NCBI RefSeq assembly: GCF_029873215.1 | Contig: NZ_CP123620.1 | Coordinates: forward strand, 3,906,001-3,970,000 | DNA from: Nocardioides sp. BP30 | GTDB taxonomy: Bacteria > Actinomycetota > Actinomycetes > Propionibacteriales > Nocardioidaceae | Reading direction: 5' to 3' | DNA length: 64,000 nt | Shown: one piece after another, positions 17,326-25,865 of the stretch | Layout: every line of letters begins with the position of its first letter | Numbering within the stretch: the first letter of the stretch is position 1 | The notes under the pieces: generated by a model | Databases searched by the model: none | What the model saw: only the letters and a program-made list of their open reading frames with translations | What the model was told of the DNA's origin: nothing | Translations under genes and position numbers: made by a program

Positions 17326-17350
17326 CGGCCGCCCCCTCGTTCGGGCGCCC

Positions 17351-17392
17351 GGTAGGCGGCGCCGGGTAGGCGGCGCCGGGTAGGCGGCGCCG
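17351..17392. repeat. 14-bp tandem repeat, three copies
   Basis: GGTAGGCGGCGCCG is repeated three times exactly in the 69-bp gap between two convergent genes. Each unit contains the palindrome GGCGCC. It may help termination, but its real role is unknown. Confidence 0.85.
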
Positions 17393-17394
17393 GG

Positions 17395-18324
17395 TCAGGC
17401 GCTGAGGTCGTTGGTGTCCAGGCGGGGCAGCGTCAGCGGGTGGTCGGTCGAGACGTCGGCGACCGAGGCCTCCACCGTGACCCCCAGCGCGGCTCCGCGC
17501 TCGGCGACGACGCCGAGCAGGCTCGCGTCGTACCCGCCGTAGGGGTAGGCCATCACCCAGTCGCTGGTCGGAGCGCCGAGGCCGCCGAGGAAGCCGAGTG
17601 CGTCGTCGATCTCGGCTGCCTGCTCCTCGGTGGACAGGGAGTCGAGCCAGGGATGGGAGGAGGTGTGGTTCCCGACGTACATGCCGCTGCGGATCATGGT
17701 CCGCAGCTGGTCCTCGCTCACGTAGAGCTCGGCGCAGAAGGCCCGCTCGTCGACGCTGACGAACTCCGCGAACAGGGAGCGGGCCACCTCGCGGCGCAGC
17801 CGCTCCGGAAGCGCCCGCTGCAGCATCCGCTTGACGAAGATCGTCTCCGCCGGGTCCCACCGCGACGGTCGGGCGAGCTGGTGCCAGTAGTCGTCGAAGG
17901 CCAGCACCCCGTCCTCGCCGCTGTGCTCGGCGACAGCCGATCGCAGTCGGTCCACCAGGACCGACTGGTCCGCGCACGCGGCGAGGATGAACTGGATCCG
18001 GTTCACGTCCAGCAGGGCCCCGTCGCGCACCGGTCGGGCGGGCGGGAAGAAGGCGCCGTGCCACCCACGTTCGTGGAGCAGGGGGAACACCGTCGTCCAG
18101 TGGTCGAGGTAGCCGTCGTCGAAGGTGAGCCAGGCGGCGTCGGGGGGAAGCTCCGCCTCGCCCCGCGACGCGGCGATGACCTCGGCCGTCGAGACCACGC
18201 TGTGGTGCGCCGCGAGCCACCCGAGCTGCCGGCGGAACTCCTCGGTGTCGCGCCCCTTGATCTCCGGGTAGCGCGAGCGGCGCAGGTCGCGCACGTAGTG
18301 GTACATGACGATGGTCAGGCTCAC
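17395..18324 (-). CDS. Polysaccharide deacetylase (NodB-type)
   Basis: The 309-residue protein has the carbohydrate esterase 4 pattern: WLTFDDGYLDHW (metal-binding Asp pair) and GNHTSSHPWLDSL (the HxxxH metal motif). An N-terminal MSLTIVMYHYVRD is typical of this group. It has no signal peptide, so it acts in the cytoplasm, probably on a sugar precursor or lipid-linked glycan rather than on peptidoglycan. It overlaps neuA by 4 nt and is the last gene of the neuB-neuC-neuA unit, which suggests a role in nonulosonate or glycan processing. Confidence 0.85.
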   Translation of the reverse strand: MSLTIVMYHYVRDLRRSRYPEIKGRDTEEFRRQLGWLAAHHSVVSTAEVIAASRGEAELPPDAAWLTFDDGYLDHWTTVFPLLHERGWHGAFFPPARPVRDGALLDVNRIQFILAACADQSVLVDRLRSAVAEHSGEDGVLAFDDYWHQLARPSRWDPAETIFVKRMLQRALPERLRREVARSLFAEFVSVDERAFCAELYVSEDQLRTMIRSGMYVGNHTSSHPWLDSLSTEEQAAEIDDALGFLGGLGAPTSDWVMAYPYGGYDASLLGVVAERGAALGVTVEASVADVSTDHPLTLPRLDTNDLSA

Positions 18325-19016
18325 CGCGTCTCCTCCTGTCGCGAGCGTGCCAGCGCCTCGACGACGAGGAGGTCGTCGGGCTCGTCGACGTCCAGGCCGG
18401 CGAGCGGCGACATCACGAAGCCCTGGCGGCTGTCGTTGAGGCTGGTCTCCCTGGTCAGTCCGGTCACGGCGGCGATGTAGATCGCCCCGTTGACGATCAG
18501 GACCTCCGGCAGGTCCTGCCGGCGTCGGGTGGAGTCCTCGTCCAGCAGCCGCGCCAGCGCACCGTCGGGCGACATCGTCCGCATGAAGAGCGGGTGCTGA
18601 CGCACCGGGCTGACCGAGGCGAGGGACTCCCCGCCGTGCGCTGCGAACTGCTCGATCGCGCCGTCGATGTCACGCGCCGTGCGCAGCGGCGAGGTCGGCT
18701 GCAGCAGCACCACGTTGTCCGGCGCCACCTCCAGCGAAGCCACCGCATGGAGCACCGCGTCGATCGTCCGGGCGGTGTCGGAGGCGAGCTCCGCCGGCCG
18801 CCGTACGACGTGCGCGCCGTAGCCCGCCGACACCTCGGCGATGGCATCGTCGTCGGTGGAGACCACCACCGCATCGAGGTACGCCGACGCGGCAGCCGCA
18901 TCCAGGGTGTGGCCGATGAGGGGCCGGCCCAGCAGCGGCGCGAGGTTCTTGCGCGGGATGCCCTTGCTGCCGCCGCGGGCGGGCACCACGGCGACGAAGG
19001 TCCGGCCGGCGAACAT
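18321..19016 (-). CDS. neuA: CMP-nonulosonic acid (CMP-sialic acid type) synthetase
   Basis: The enzyme activates sialic, legionaminic or pseudaminic acid with CTP. The 231-residue product has the defining N-terminal motif VPARGGSKGIPRKNL and the later LLQPTSPLRTARDIDGAI, and it is the usual size. The start overlaps the neuC stop (TGATG). It sits in neuB-neuC-neuA order on the minus strand. Which nonulosonate is activated cannot be told from motifs. The LegF or PseF names would apply if the substrate is not Neu5Ac. Confidence 0.9.
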   Translation of the reverse strand: MFAGRTFVAVVPARGGSKGIPRKNLAPLLGRPLIGHTLDAAAASAYLDAVVVSTDDDAIAEVSAGYGAHVVRRPAELASDTARTIDAVLHAVASLEVAPDNVVLLQPTSPLRTARDIDGAIEQFAAHGGESLASVSPVRQHPLFMRTMSPDGALARLLDEDSTRRRQDLPEVLIVNGAIYIAAVTGLTRETSLNDSRQGFVMSPLAGLDVDEPDDLLVVEALARSRQEETR

Positions 19017-20167
19017 CAGCGACCGCCGGGCAGGTCGTGGAAGACCTTCTGCTCCGAGACCGCCCAGAAGGCGGGATCCTCGAGCACCTGCAAGAACAGC
19101 TCGGTGCTGTTCCCGGCGCCGAAGGGCGAGTCCGGCCGGCGGTCGGAGGCGAGCACCTCGCCGATCGTCGCGAGGATGCTCGCGGCGTCGTGGTCGGCGT
19201 GTCCGAGGCCTGGCTCGGGCACGTACCTGCCCTGCTGACGATCCCCGACGTCGACGGCACGCACGCCGTACGCCCCGGCCTCGCGGACCCCGGCGCTGGA
19301 GTTGCCCACCACGAACCGGGCGTTCTTGAGCAGGGTGAGGTAGTACTCGAACCGCATCGACGGGATCACCCGGAAACGGGGGTGGTCCCGGAGCCGCTCG
19401 AACTCGAGCATGATGAACTCACGGCCCTTGTCGTTGTTCGGCGAGATCACCACGTAGTTCTCCTCGCTGGCGAGCAGCGCGTCGACGAACTCCCGCGCTC
19501 GCCACGGCATCTCGGTGAAGGCGGTGGTGACCGGATGGAAGGCGGCGATGGCGTAGGAGTCGAACCCGATCTCGTAGTGCGTCCGCACCGTCTCCAGGCT
19601 CGGCAGCCCCGGACCGAGCATCACGTCGATGTCGGGCGAGCCGATGACATGGATGCTGTCGGGGCGCTCGCCCAGCTGGATGATCCGGCGGCGGGCGTCG
19701 TCGTTGGCCACCAGGTGGATGTGGGCGAGCTTGGTGACCGCGTGCCGGATCGACTCGTCGATGGTGCCGGACACCTCGCCGCCCTCGACGTGCGCGAGGG
19801 TGATGTTGTTCATCACCGCGACGATGGCACCGGCCATCGCCTCGACCCGGTCGCCGTGGACGACGATCAGGTCCGTCCGGGTCTCCTGCAGGTAGTCGCT
19901 GAAGCCCTGGATCGTGTTGGCGAGGATGATGTCCATCGGCGGCGACTCACCGCGCTGGTTGATGTACAGGTGGGTGTTGCGGTAGCCGTCCTTGAGGATC
20001 TCGCCGTAGGTGTCGCCGTACTGGCGATGCATGTGCATGCCGGTGATGAAGACCTGCGCCTCGAAGAGCGGCGAGTGCTCCAGGGCCAGCATGATCGGCT
20101 TCAGCTTGCCGTAGTCGGCCCGGGTCCCGGTCAGGAACGTGACTCGCTTGACCGTGCGGTCAGGCAC
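19016..20167 (-). CDS. neuC: Hydrolysing UDP-GlcNAc 2-epimerase (NeuC/LegG type)
   Basis: The enzyme converts an UDP-N-acetylhexosamine to the 2-epimeric free sugar (ManNAc in the sialic acid route). The 383-residue product has the family start VTFLTGTRADYGKLKPIM and the C-terminal VVGNSSAGVREAGAYGVRAV. It shows the GT-B like fold of NDP-sugar epimerases, with HVEGGEVSGTIDESIRHAVT in the middle. The TGTRADYGKL motif favours the hydrolysing NeuC/LegG branch over the non-hydrolysing WecB branch. It overlaps neuB by 8 nt. Confidence 0.88.
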   Translation of the reverse strand: MPDRTVKRVTFLTGTRADYGKLKPIMLALEHSPLFEAQVFITGMHMHRQYGDTYGEILKDGYRNTHLYINQRGESPPMDIILANTIQGFSDYLQETRTDLIVVHGDRVEAMAGAIVAVMNNITLAHVEGGEVSGTIDESIRHAVTKLAHIHLVANDDARRRIIQLGERPDSIHVIGSPDIDVMLGPGLPSLETVRTHYEIGFDSYAIAAFHPVTTAFTEMPWRAREFVDALLASEENYVVISPNNDKGREFIMLEFERLRDHPRFRVIPSMRFEYYLTLLKNARFVVGNSSAGVREAGAYGVRAVDVGDRQQGRYVPEPGLGHADHDAASILATIGEVLASDRRPDSPFGAGNSTELFLQVLEDPAFWAVSEQKVFHDLPGGR

Positions 20168-21200
20168 CGACCATCTCCTCGGTGAGCTGCGTGTCGTCGT
20201 CGATGTCGACGGCGGCGACGCGACCCAGGAGGCTGTCGTACTCCTCGGCCCGGAAGGCGCCGGTGCCGGGCCGCTTCACCCACAGGTTCTCCGCGGTGAA
20301 GGGCTCGCCGGCTCGGACCGGTCTGATCGTGACGACGGTGGCGAACGCGAAGTCGATGGTGACCTGCTCCTCGGGGGCCGCCTCCTTGGTGCCTCCGCGC
20401 ATCTCGAAGACCTCGCGGGCACCGGTGATCAGCTCGGCGGTGGCGCGCTCGTCCATCGAGTTCACGATGTCCGGTCCGATCCGGTCCATCCGGTCGGTGA
20501 AGTGCCGCTCGAGGACAGCGGCGCCGAGTGCGACCGCCGCGATGCAGGCGTTGTTGTTCGTGGTGTGGTCGGACAGGCCGACGGGGACGCCGGGGAAGGC
20601 GTCCCGGAGCTGGGCGAAGGCCCCGAGCCTGACCAGCCGGGGCGGGGTCGGGTAGAGGTTGGTCGTATGCATCAGCGCGAACGGGACCCCCGCGGCGCGG
20701 ACGATCGCGACCGCCTTGTGCACCGCGGCCAGGTCGTTCATCCCGGTGGAGATCACCATCGGCTTGCCGAACGAGGCGACGTGCGCCAGCAGCGGGTGGT
20801 TGTTCAGCTCGCCCGAGCCGATCTTGAACGCAGGTACGTCGAAGCGCCGGAGCCGGTCGGCCGCCGCCCGCGAGAACGGCGTCGAGATGAACTCGATCCC
20901 GCGGTCCCGCACGTACTGCATGAGCTCGAACTCGTCGTCCTCGTCGAGCGCGCAGCTCTCGATGATCTCGTAGATGGACCGGTCCGCGTTGCCCGGGACG
21001 ACCTTGCGCGCGGCCCCGGACATCTCGTCGCTGGGGATGTGGGTCTGGTGCTTGAGCACCTCGACGCCCGCCCGGGCGGCCGCGTCGACCATCTCCTTGG
21101 CGACGTCGAGGTCGCCGCCGTGGTTGATCCCGAGCTCGGCGATCACCAGCGGAGGATGGTCGTCGCCGACTAGGCGCTCGCCGATGCGCATCTCGCTCAT
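20160..21200 (-). CDS. neuB: N-acetylneuraminate (nonulosonate) synthase
   Basis: The synthase condenses an N-acyl hexosamine with phosphoenolpyruvate to make a nine-carbon sugar acid. The protein of 346 residues starts MSEMRIGERLVG at 21200. It has VIAELGINHGGDLDVAKEMV (family signature) and a C-terminal SAF antifreeze-like domain (VRAGEPFTAENLWVKRPGTG). A TAGGAT box lies 8 nt upstream of the ATG, so the mRNA could be leaderless. A longer start to 21305 has no support. It leads the operon neuB-neuC-neuA-deacetylase. Confidence 0.9.
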   Translation of the reverse strand: MSEMRIGERLVGDDHPPLVIAELGINHGGDLDVAKEMVDAAARAGVEVLKHQTHIPSDEMSGAARKVVPGNADRSIYEIIESCALDEDDEFELMQYVRDRGIEFISTPFSRAAADRLRRFDVPAFKIGSGELNNHPLLAHVASFGKPMVISTGMNDLAAVHKAVAIVRAAGVPFALMHTTNLYPTPPRLVRLGAFAQLRDAFPGVPVGLSDHTTNNNACIAAVALGAAVLERHFTDRMDRIGPDIVNSMDERATAELITGAREVFEMRGGTKEAAPEEQVTIDFAFATVVTIRPVRAGEPFTAENLWVKRPGTGAFRAEEYDSLLGRVAAVDIDDDTQLTEEMVGA

Positions 21201-21264
21201 GGCAGAGGATCCTAGTGCCGATCTGACGCCCGGACAGGCCTTCGGACCATGCTTGAATAGCGCG

Positions 21265-22128
21265 GTGCCGACCCTCTTCGAGTTCCTCGCCGACAGCGGC
21301 TTCATCGACCGCGAGCGAGCTGCCCTGGTCAGCGAGCGCTGCCGCGACGCCGAGGTGCCGGTCTACCGCGACCCGATCAGCGGAGTGATCTTCCTCGACC
21401 CCGCGAAGGCCGGGCTCGACGAGCTCTACTACGCGAAGCGCGACTCCGGAGCTGTCGCGCACCCGCGCACCGAGACCGACGTCCTCGACGCCACCCGTCG
21501 CTCGGCGCTGCTCACGCCCCTGATCAGTGGGAGGCGCTGGGTCGACTTCGCCTGCGGCCCGGGCTACCAGCTGCGCGCCGATGCCCGGACCGCCGCCGCC
21601 CACCTCGGTGTGGAGCTCAACCAGGCCGACCTGGCGCTGCTGAGTGCCGATGGCTTCGCCGTCACTCCCGAGCTGAAGGACGTCGAGGACTTCCGCCCCG
21701 ACGTGATCAGCATCTTCCACGCCATCGACCAGATCGACGAGGCGCCGGCCGTGCTGGCCGACCTCCACCGCGCGGCGGCGCCGGGTGGCGAGCTCGTCAT
21801 CGAGGGCGTGCACGCCAACGACTGGCTGCTGACCAACGCTCCCGAGTCGTTCCTGCGCTTCACCTTCACCGCCGAGCACCTGGTGCTGCACACCCGTGCC
21901 TCGCTGCGCGCGCTGGTCGAGTCAGCGGGATGGCAGGTCACCGAGGTCGTCGGCGTCCAGCGCTACCCGCTGGGCAACCACCTCGCCTGGCTCGGCCAGG
22001 GCAGGCCGACCGGCATGCGCGCCCACCTGCACGACGCCACCGAGCTGGCGCTCCACGACGCCTACGCGGCCTTCCTCGCCGCCCGGGACCAGACCGACAC
22101 CCTGGTCCTGCGGGCCCGCAAGCAGTGA
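21265..22128 (+). CDS. Class I SAM-dependent methyltransferase
   Basis: The 287-residue protein has the SAM-binding motif I as VDFACGPGYQLRADART, an acidic residue at the end of strand 2 (GVELNQADLALL) and a motif-IV-like DVISIFHAIDQIDE. The N-terminal 70 residues carry an extra segment (VYRDPISGVIFLDPAKA) as seen in methyltransferases of surface-glycan clusters. I chose the GTG at 21265; a TTG at 21253 is also possible. It is divergent from neuB and probably methylates a glycan component (inference). Confidence 0.75.
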   Translation: MPTLFEFLADSGFIDRERAALVSERCRDAEVPVYRDPISGVIFLDPAKAGLDELYYAKRDSGAVAHPRTETDVLDATRRSALLTPLISGRRWVDFACGPGYQLRADARTAAAHLGVELNQADLALLSADGFAVTPELKDVEDFRPDVISIFHAIDQIDEAPAVLADLHRAAAPGGELVIEGVHANDWLLTNAPESFLRFTFTAEHLVLHTRASLRALVESAGWQVTEVVGVQRYPLGNHLAWLGQGRPTGMRAHLHDATELALHDAYAAFLAARDQTDTLVLRARKQ

Positions 22129-22153
22129 CGGCTCTCCGGACCCGGCGGGACCG

Positions 22154-22978
22154 CTAGAACCGCAGGCACACCGGATCGATCGGGTCGTCCCACAAGAACC
22201 CGTTCTTCCAGTGGTAGACCCCGCGCAGGGTGAAGCCCGAGAGGTCCGTCGCGTTCGTCTGCGGCATGCCGGCGTGCAGGAAGTACACGTCCTCGAGGTA
22301 GAACGACCGTGCCGTCAGCGAGCCCTGGTCGCGCAGGTACTGGAAGATCACGTCGAGGTTGAGCAGCGGGACCGCTGCGACCGGGTAGAACCGGCCGGTC
22401 GCATCGCGGGTGCCCCACGTCTGCAGGTCCGCCCCCTGGGAGGGGTACGTCTCCGCGACGTGGCGGGGGTCGACGCCCTCGAGGAGCCCGACGTAGTCGG
22501 CCTCCATGCGGAAGCACGCGACACCGAACGACCAGTGGTTCTGGTAGGTCTGGTAGAAGTCGAGCGAGGCGCTGTCGGCTCCGGTCTCCTCGACCCAGTC
22601 CTGGACGGCGAGCAGCCGTTCCCCGACGACCTCGGGCTCGGCGAGGAAGAGGGTGTCGTCCCCGTCGATGGCCCAGAAGGTCTGGTAGCCGCGCTCGGCC
22701 GCGTCCGCGAAGGTGGCCATCTGGGCGGCACCGGCGGGACGCCAGAACGGCGAGACCTTGTGGTGCACCCGCTCCCTGGATCCGGCGTCGGTGGGCACCA
22801 CCGACGCCCCGGCGAGACTCTCGGGCAGCCAGGTGGCGAGGTCCTCGGGTCCCCAGTCGCAGAGGAGATGGACCTCGGCCCCGACGGCGTCCGCGAACGC
22901 TGCCCACCAGCGCATGCAGCGCTGCGACATTCTCGACCTGCGGTTGACCTTCAGGTAGATCGGAGCGAAGCGGCTCAT
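22154..22978 (-). CDS. Glycosyltransferase-like protein with a GT-A type DDT motif
   Basis: The 274-residue product starts MSRFAPIYLKVNRRSRMSQR at the ATG overlapping the stop of the cytidylyltransferase-like gene. A segment FWAIDGDDTLFLAEPEVV resembles the DxD region of GT-A folds, and a C-terminal FYLEDVYFLHAGMPQTNATD follows. I do not recognise a defined family. It is the last gene of the seven-gene unit from 28005, so a role as transferase for the sugar made by that operon is plausible but unproven. Confidence 0.5.
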   Translation of the reverse strand: MSRFAPIYLKVNRRSRMSQRCMRWWAAFADAVGAEVHLLCDWGPEDLATWLPESLAGASVVPTDAGSRERVHHKVSPFWRPAGAAQMATFADAAERGYQTFWAIDGDDTLFLAEPEVVGERLLAVQDWVEETGADSASLDFYQTYQNHWSFGVACFRMEADYVGLLEGVDPRHVAETYPSQGADLQTWGTRDATGRFYPVAAVPLLNLDVIFQYLRDQGSLTARSFYLEDVYFLHAGMPQTNATDLSGFTLRGVYHWKNGFLWDDPIDPVCLRF

Positions 22979-23703
22979 GCCCGTCCCCCTGCGACGTCGG
23001 CACCGGCCGCGGCGAGCAGGACGGCGCCCACCTCGAGATCCACGTCGTCGGTGATCCTGATGTTGGCCGTGCTGCCCCGGACCGCACGCGGCTTCACTCC
23101 GGAGTACCGGCACAGGTGAGCGGGACTGGTCGAGTGCACGCCGACGGAGTCGTGGGCCCAGGTGTAGAGGTCCCAGACGACGCCGTACCGGAAGGTCTGC
23201 GGTGCCTTCAGCACGAGCATCTCGCCGTCGGTGGGGTGCACCTGGACCACCGCATCGCCGACGACCCGGGCCACGCCCTCGGTCGCGGGCCCCACGGTGA
23301 CGGCGGCGGCGTGCTCGCGGGCGGCGGCGATGTTGGCGGTGATGAGCGCCTGGTCGATCAGCGGCCGAGCGGCGTCGTGGATCAGCACGACGTCGTCCTC
23401 GGCGGCGATGTCCTGCAGCGCGGCGAGACCGTCGTGGATCGCCTCGTCCGAGGCGACCGGCGCGACCACCGTGGTCACCGGGCCGTCGAGGTCGCCGTCC
23501 CGCAGCACCGCGGCGAGCCGGTCGGCAGCCGCCGGCGGGCAGGTGACCACGACCCTCACCACCTCGGGGTGCGCGAGCAGCTGCCGCACGGTCCGTACGA
23601 CGACCGGCACGCCGCCGAGGTCCCGGAACACCACCGGCAGCCCTCCCCCGGCGTCCTCGAAGGCCGCACCGTCGGCGAACACCACCGCGTACACCGCGCT
23701 CAT
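22975..23703 (-). CDS. Cytidylyltransferase-like protein (IspD/TarI family) with altered nucleotide-binding loop
   Basis: The 242-residue protein keeps several features of the IspD/TarI family: DVVLIHDAARPLIDQALI, LKAPQTFRYGVVW and the late RITDDVDLEVGA. The N-terminal CTP-binding loop, normally A-A-G-x-G-x-R followed by P-K, is replaced by VFADGAAFEDAGGGLPVV and lacks the usual Arg and Lys. It may use a different substrate or be inactive. With a TagF-like transferase nearby, a TarI-like role (CDP-alditol) is a better guess than isoprenoid synthesis. It overlaps both neighbours by 4 nt. Confidence 0.65.
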   Translation of the reverse strand: MSAVYAVVFADGAAFEDAGGGLPVVFRDLGGVPVVVRTVRQLLAHPEVVRVVVTCPPAAADRLAAVLRDGDLDGPVTTVVAPVASDEAIHDGLAALQDIAAEDDVVLIHDAARPLIDQALITANIAAAREHAAAVTVGPATEGVARVVGDAVVQVHPTDGEMLVLKAPQTFRYGVVWDLYTWAHDSVGVHSTSPAHLCRYSGVKPRAVRGSTANIRITDDVDLEVGAVLLAAAGADVAGGRA

Positions 23704-25004
23704 GCCAGCTCCCTCGTGATCGTGGCGACCAGCGACGCCTGGTCACCGCGACGATACTCAAGCTCGACCGCGTCGGGACTCAGCCCCATCGAGCGCAGAC
23801 TGAAGTACTCGCGGAACGACGCCTTGTAGAAGCGTCCGTCGGCGTCGTAGAGCACGATCTTGCGACAGCTCGATCCGCTGATCACGTCGCACAGGCCGCT
23901 GCGCACGCCGACGAAGAAGCCGGCCCGGTCCATGAACGCGACCATCGACTCGAAGGGCACGGCGACGGCCACGGTGCCCCGGACCGGCTGCTCGTCACCC
24001 GCGCAGTTGGTGCACACGGTGAAGCCGCGCTCGGTCAGCGCCTGCGCGGCCTGCTCCCAGAAGGCCGGGTCCGGCCGCTCGAACAGCGTGTTCGCGTACG
24101 GCGCCAGCACCACCGTCCGGCCCGGCTCCAGGCCGTGCCGGCCCATCAGCTCCGTCACCGCGTCGGGGTCGGCGGCGCTCGCCGGGGAGGCATGCGGCAC
24201 GCTCGCGTCGAGGCCGAAGACGAAGTGCCTGAACATCTTCTCGAAGTCCAGGCCCCGATAGCCCCGCAACCACTGCGTGCGCTCGGAGGGCCAGCCGTCG
24301 CTCGGCCAGCACCCGTCGTTGAGCACCACCACGTCGGTGCCGCGACCGTTGACGAACCGCGCGTAGCCGACGATGTCGTTGAGCACGGCCGGAGCCACCA
24401 CGACGCTCGCGATGCCCGCCATCGCGGCGATGCGTGCGCACGCACGGTTGGGGACGGCGACGACGTGGTCGCCGATGCCGTTGCGCCGCACGTACTCGGC
24501 GAAGAACAGGCCGATCAGGTGAAGGTCGCCGGTGCCCTCGTAAGGGGCGACGAAGAGCGGCCCCGGCCGGCGACCCATCAGCCGACGGTAGGCACGGCGG
24601 CCGCGCCACAGCCGCCACACCCGGCTGCCGAACGCTCGCGCCGAGAGCCCCGCCGGGGGTGTCACGACCTGGACCTGCGGCTCGCCGGTGTAGCCCAGAC
24701 CCGCGAGCTGGGCCAGCATCTCCTCGGCGAAGACCGCCGAGACGACGAGCACGACGAGGTGCGGGTCGGGGGGCAGCAGCACCGCGTCCGGGCGCTCGAC
24801 GCTCACCCCCGCCCACGGCCGGCCGACCTTGTCCGGGCTGTTGTCGATCACAGCGTGGAGCGTGATGCCGGCACGGTCGAGCTCGTCCTTGACGTGCTCG
24901 GAGAGGAGGGAGGCGCCGAAGAGGACCACCTTGCGGCCCTCGAGCGCGCCGCCGGCCACCAGCCGGCGGGTACGTCGCCGAGCGTCCTCGACGTGACTAG
25001 CCAT
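23700..25004 (-). CDS. Two-domain protein, glycosyltransferase-like (paralog of 11176-12369)
   Basis: This 434-residue protein shares architecture and motifs with the gene at 11176. The N-terminal Rossmann-like part has KVVLFGASLLSEHVKDELDR and LHAVIDNSPDKVGRPWAGVS. Its C-terminal part has VVLAPYANTLFERPDPAFWE and GFFVGVRSGLCDVISGSSCR. The RSGLCD segment is common to both paralogs and is probably functional. The family is not one I can name. Its position within a glycan operon suggests a glycosyltransferase of GT-B fold. It overlaps the downstream cytidylyltransferase-like gene by 4 nt. Confidence 0.5.
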   Translation of the reverse strand: MASHVEDARRRTRRLVAGGALEGRKVVLFGASLLSEHVKDELDRAGITLHAVIDNSPDKVGRPWAGVSVERPDAVLLPPDPHLVVLVVSAVFAEEMLAQLAGLGYTGEPQVQVVTPPAGLSARAFGSRVWRLWRGRRAYRRLMGRRPGPLFVAPYEGTGDLHLIGLFFAEYVRRNGIGDHVVAVPNRACARIAAMAGIASVVVAPAVLNDIVGYARFVNGRGTDVVVLNDGCWPSDGWPSERTQWLRGYRGLDFEKMFRHFVFGLDASVPHASPASAADPDAVTELMGRHGLEPGRTVVLAPYANTLFERPDPAFWEQAAQALTERGFTVCTNCAGDEQPVRGTVAVAVPFESMVAFMDRAGFFVGVRSGLCDVISGSSCRKIVLYDADGRFYKASFREYFSLRSMGLSPDAVELEYRRGDQASLVATITRELA

Positions 25005-25482
25005 CGAGGGCCGCCTGCGCGGGCCAGCTGCGGATCATCAGCATGCACAGGCACAGCACGTCCTCGACCGTGACGCCGTGGACCCCGACGGCCGTGCGCA
25101 GGTCGGCGCCGTACGGGCGTCGCCAGGAGACCACCAGCAGCCGGACGCTGAAGGTGTAGAGCTCGGCCAGGGCGAGCAGGTCGTCGACCTGCCGCGCCGA
25201 GAGCTCGACGACGCCGAGGACGTGGGAGTCGTGGGGGCCACCGTCTCGGGCCGATCGGGCCACCTCGGCACGGTCGGTGAGCACGACCACCCCGGCCGCC
25301 CTGCGATCGTGGACGAGGTCCTCGACGTGGCGCAGCGCCAGCTCGTTGAGCTCGGCGTCGTCCTCGATCATCAGCAACGCGTAGGCGCCGGCGTCCAGCT
25401 GGTGGGAGCGGGACAGCCGGCGCCACAGGGCGCGGCCGCGCCAGGCACTGAGCAGACGCGCACCGATCCGGTCCCGGGTCAC
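24997..25482 (-). CDS. Hypothetical protein of the glycan operon
   Basis: The 161-residue product has no family motif that I recognise. It starts with a basic segment (MTRDRIGARLLSAWRGRALW) and has a Leu/Val-rich alternating pattern afterwards (GVVVLTDRAEVARS, YTFSVRLLVVSWRRPYG), consistent with an alpha/beta fold. There is no signal peptide. It overlaps the HAD gene upstream by 4 nt and the next gene by 8 nt, so it is translated as part of the seven-gene unit. Confidence 0.6.
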   Translation of the reverse strand: MTRDRIGARLLSAWRGRALWRRLSRSHQLDAGAYALLMIEDDAELNELALRHVEDLVHDRRAAGVVVLTDRAEVARSARDGGPHDSHVLGVVELSARQVDDLLALAELYTFSVRLLVVSWRRPYGADLRTAVGVHGVTVEDVLCLCMLMIRSWPAQAALDG

Positions 25483-25865
25483 CGGCCCTCGTCCACGGCG
25501 ATGGTCAGCGCGGGCGCGACGTCGCGCGGGGTGCTCACCGCCAGCGCCGTGACCAGACCGGACGGCTTGGCGTCGTTGACGACGATCCGCTCGCCGTACG
25601 GCGCCGCCAGGATGAGGTGGTCGTAGCGCACGCCGTGCTCGGCGAGGAACGCCTCGGTCTTCTCCCGGTGCTCCTCGGTCCGGGCGGTGACGATCACGAC
25701 CAGGTCACCGGCGGGGATCTGGGCGAGGAACTCCGTGGCGCCGTCGAGCAGGGTGTCGGTGCCGTCGAGGAGGTGGCCGTTGTGCCGGACGAGGGTGCCG
25801 TCGAGGTCGATGAACCAGGTGTGCCCCAGCGGCGAGAGCACCAGCTCGCTGGACGAGCGATCCAT
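25479..25865 (-). CDS. HAD-superfamily phosphatase
   Basis: The 128-residue protein has HAD motif I as FIDLDGTLVRHNG (nucleophile Asp20, general acid Asp22), motif II as VIVTART and a late acidic motif in IVVNDAKPSG. It has no cap domain and is short, like KdsC or GmhB-type sugar phosphatases. The start is the ATG at 25865, at the SIS gene stop. It sits next to a SIS isomerase and a kinase/nucleotidyltransferase, so it probably removes a phosphate in a nucleotide-sugar pathway. Confidence 0.75.
   Translation of the reverse strand: MDRSSSELVLSPLGHTWFIDLDGTLVRHNGHLLDGTDTLLDGATEFLAQIPAGDLVVIVTARTEEHREKTEAFLAEHGVRYDHLILAAPYGERIVVNDAKPSGLVTALAVSTPRDVAPALTIAVDEGR

Noticed and set aside
17351..17392. 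Short tandem repeats as a CRISPR array
   Set aside because: The 14-bp units are directly adjacent, with no spacers and no cas genes nearby.
21198..21224. CATG-N15-GCCGATCT upstream of the methyltransferase gene
   Set aside because: The -10 part fits but the -35 has little in common with TCAG/CAAG, so it was not added to the sigma-28 set.
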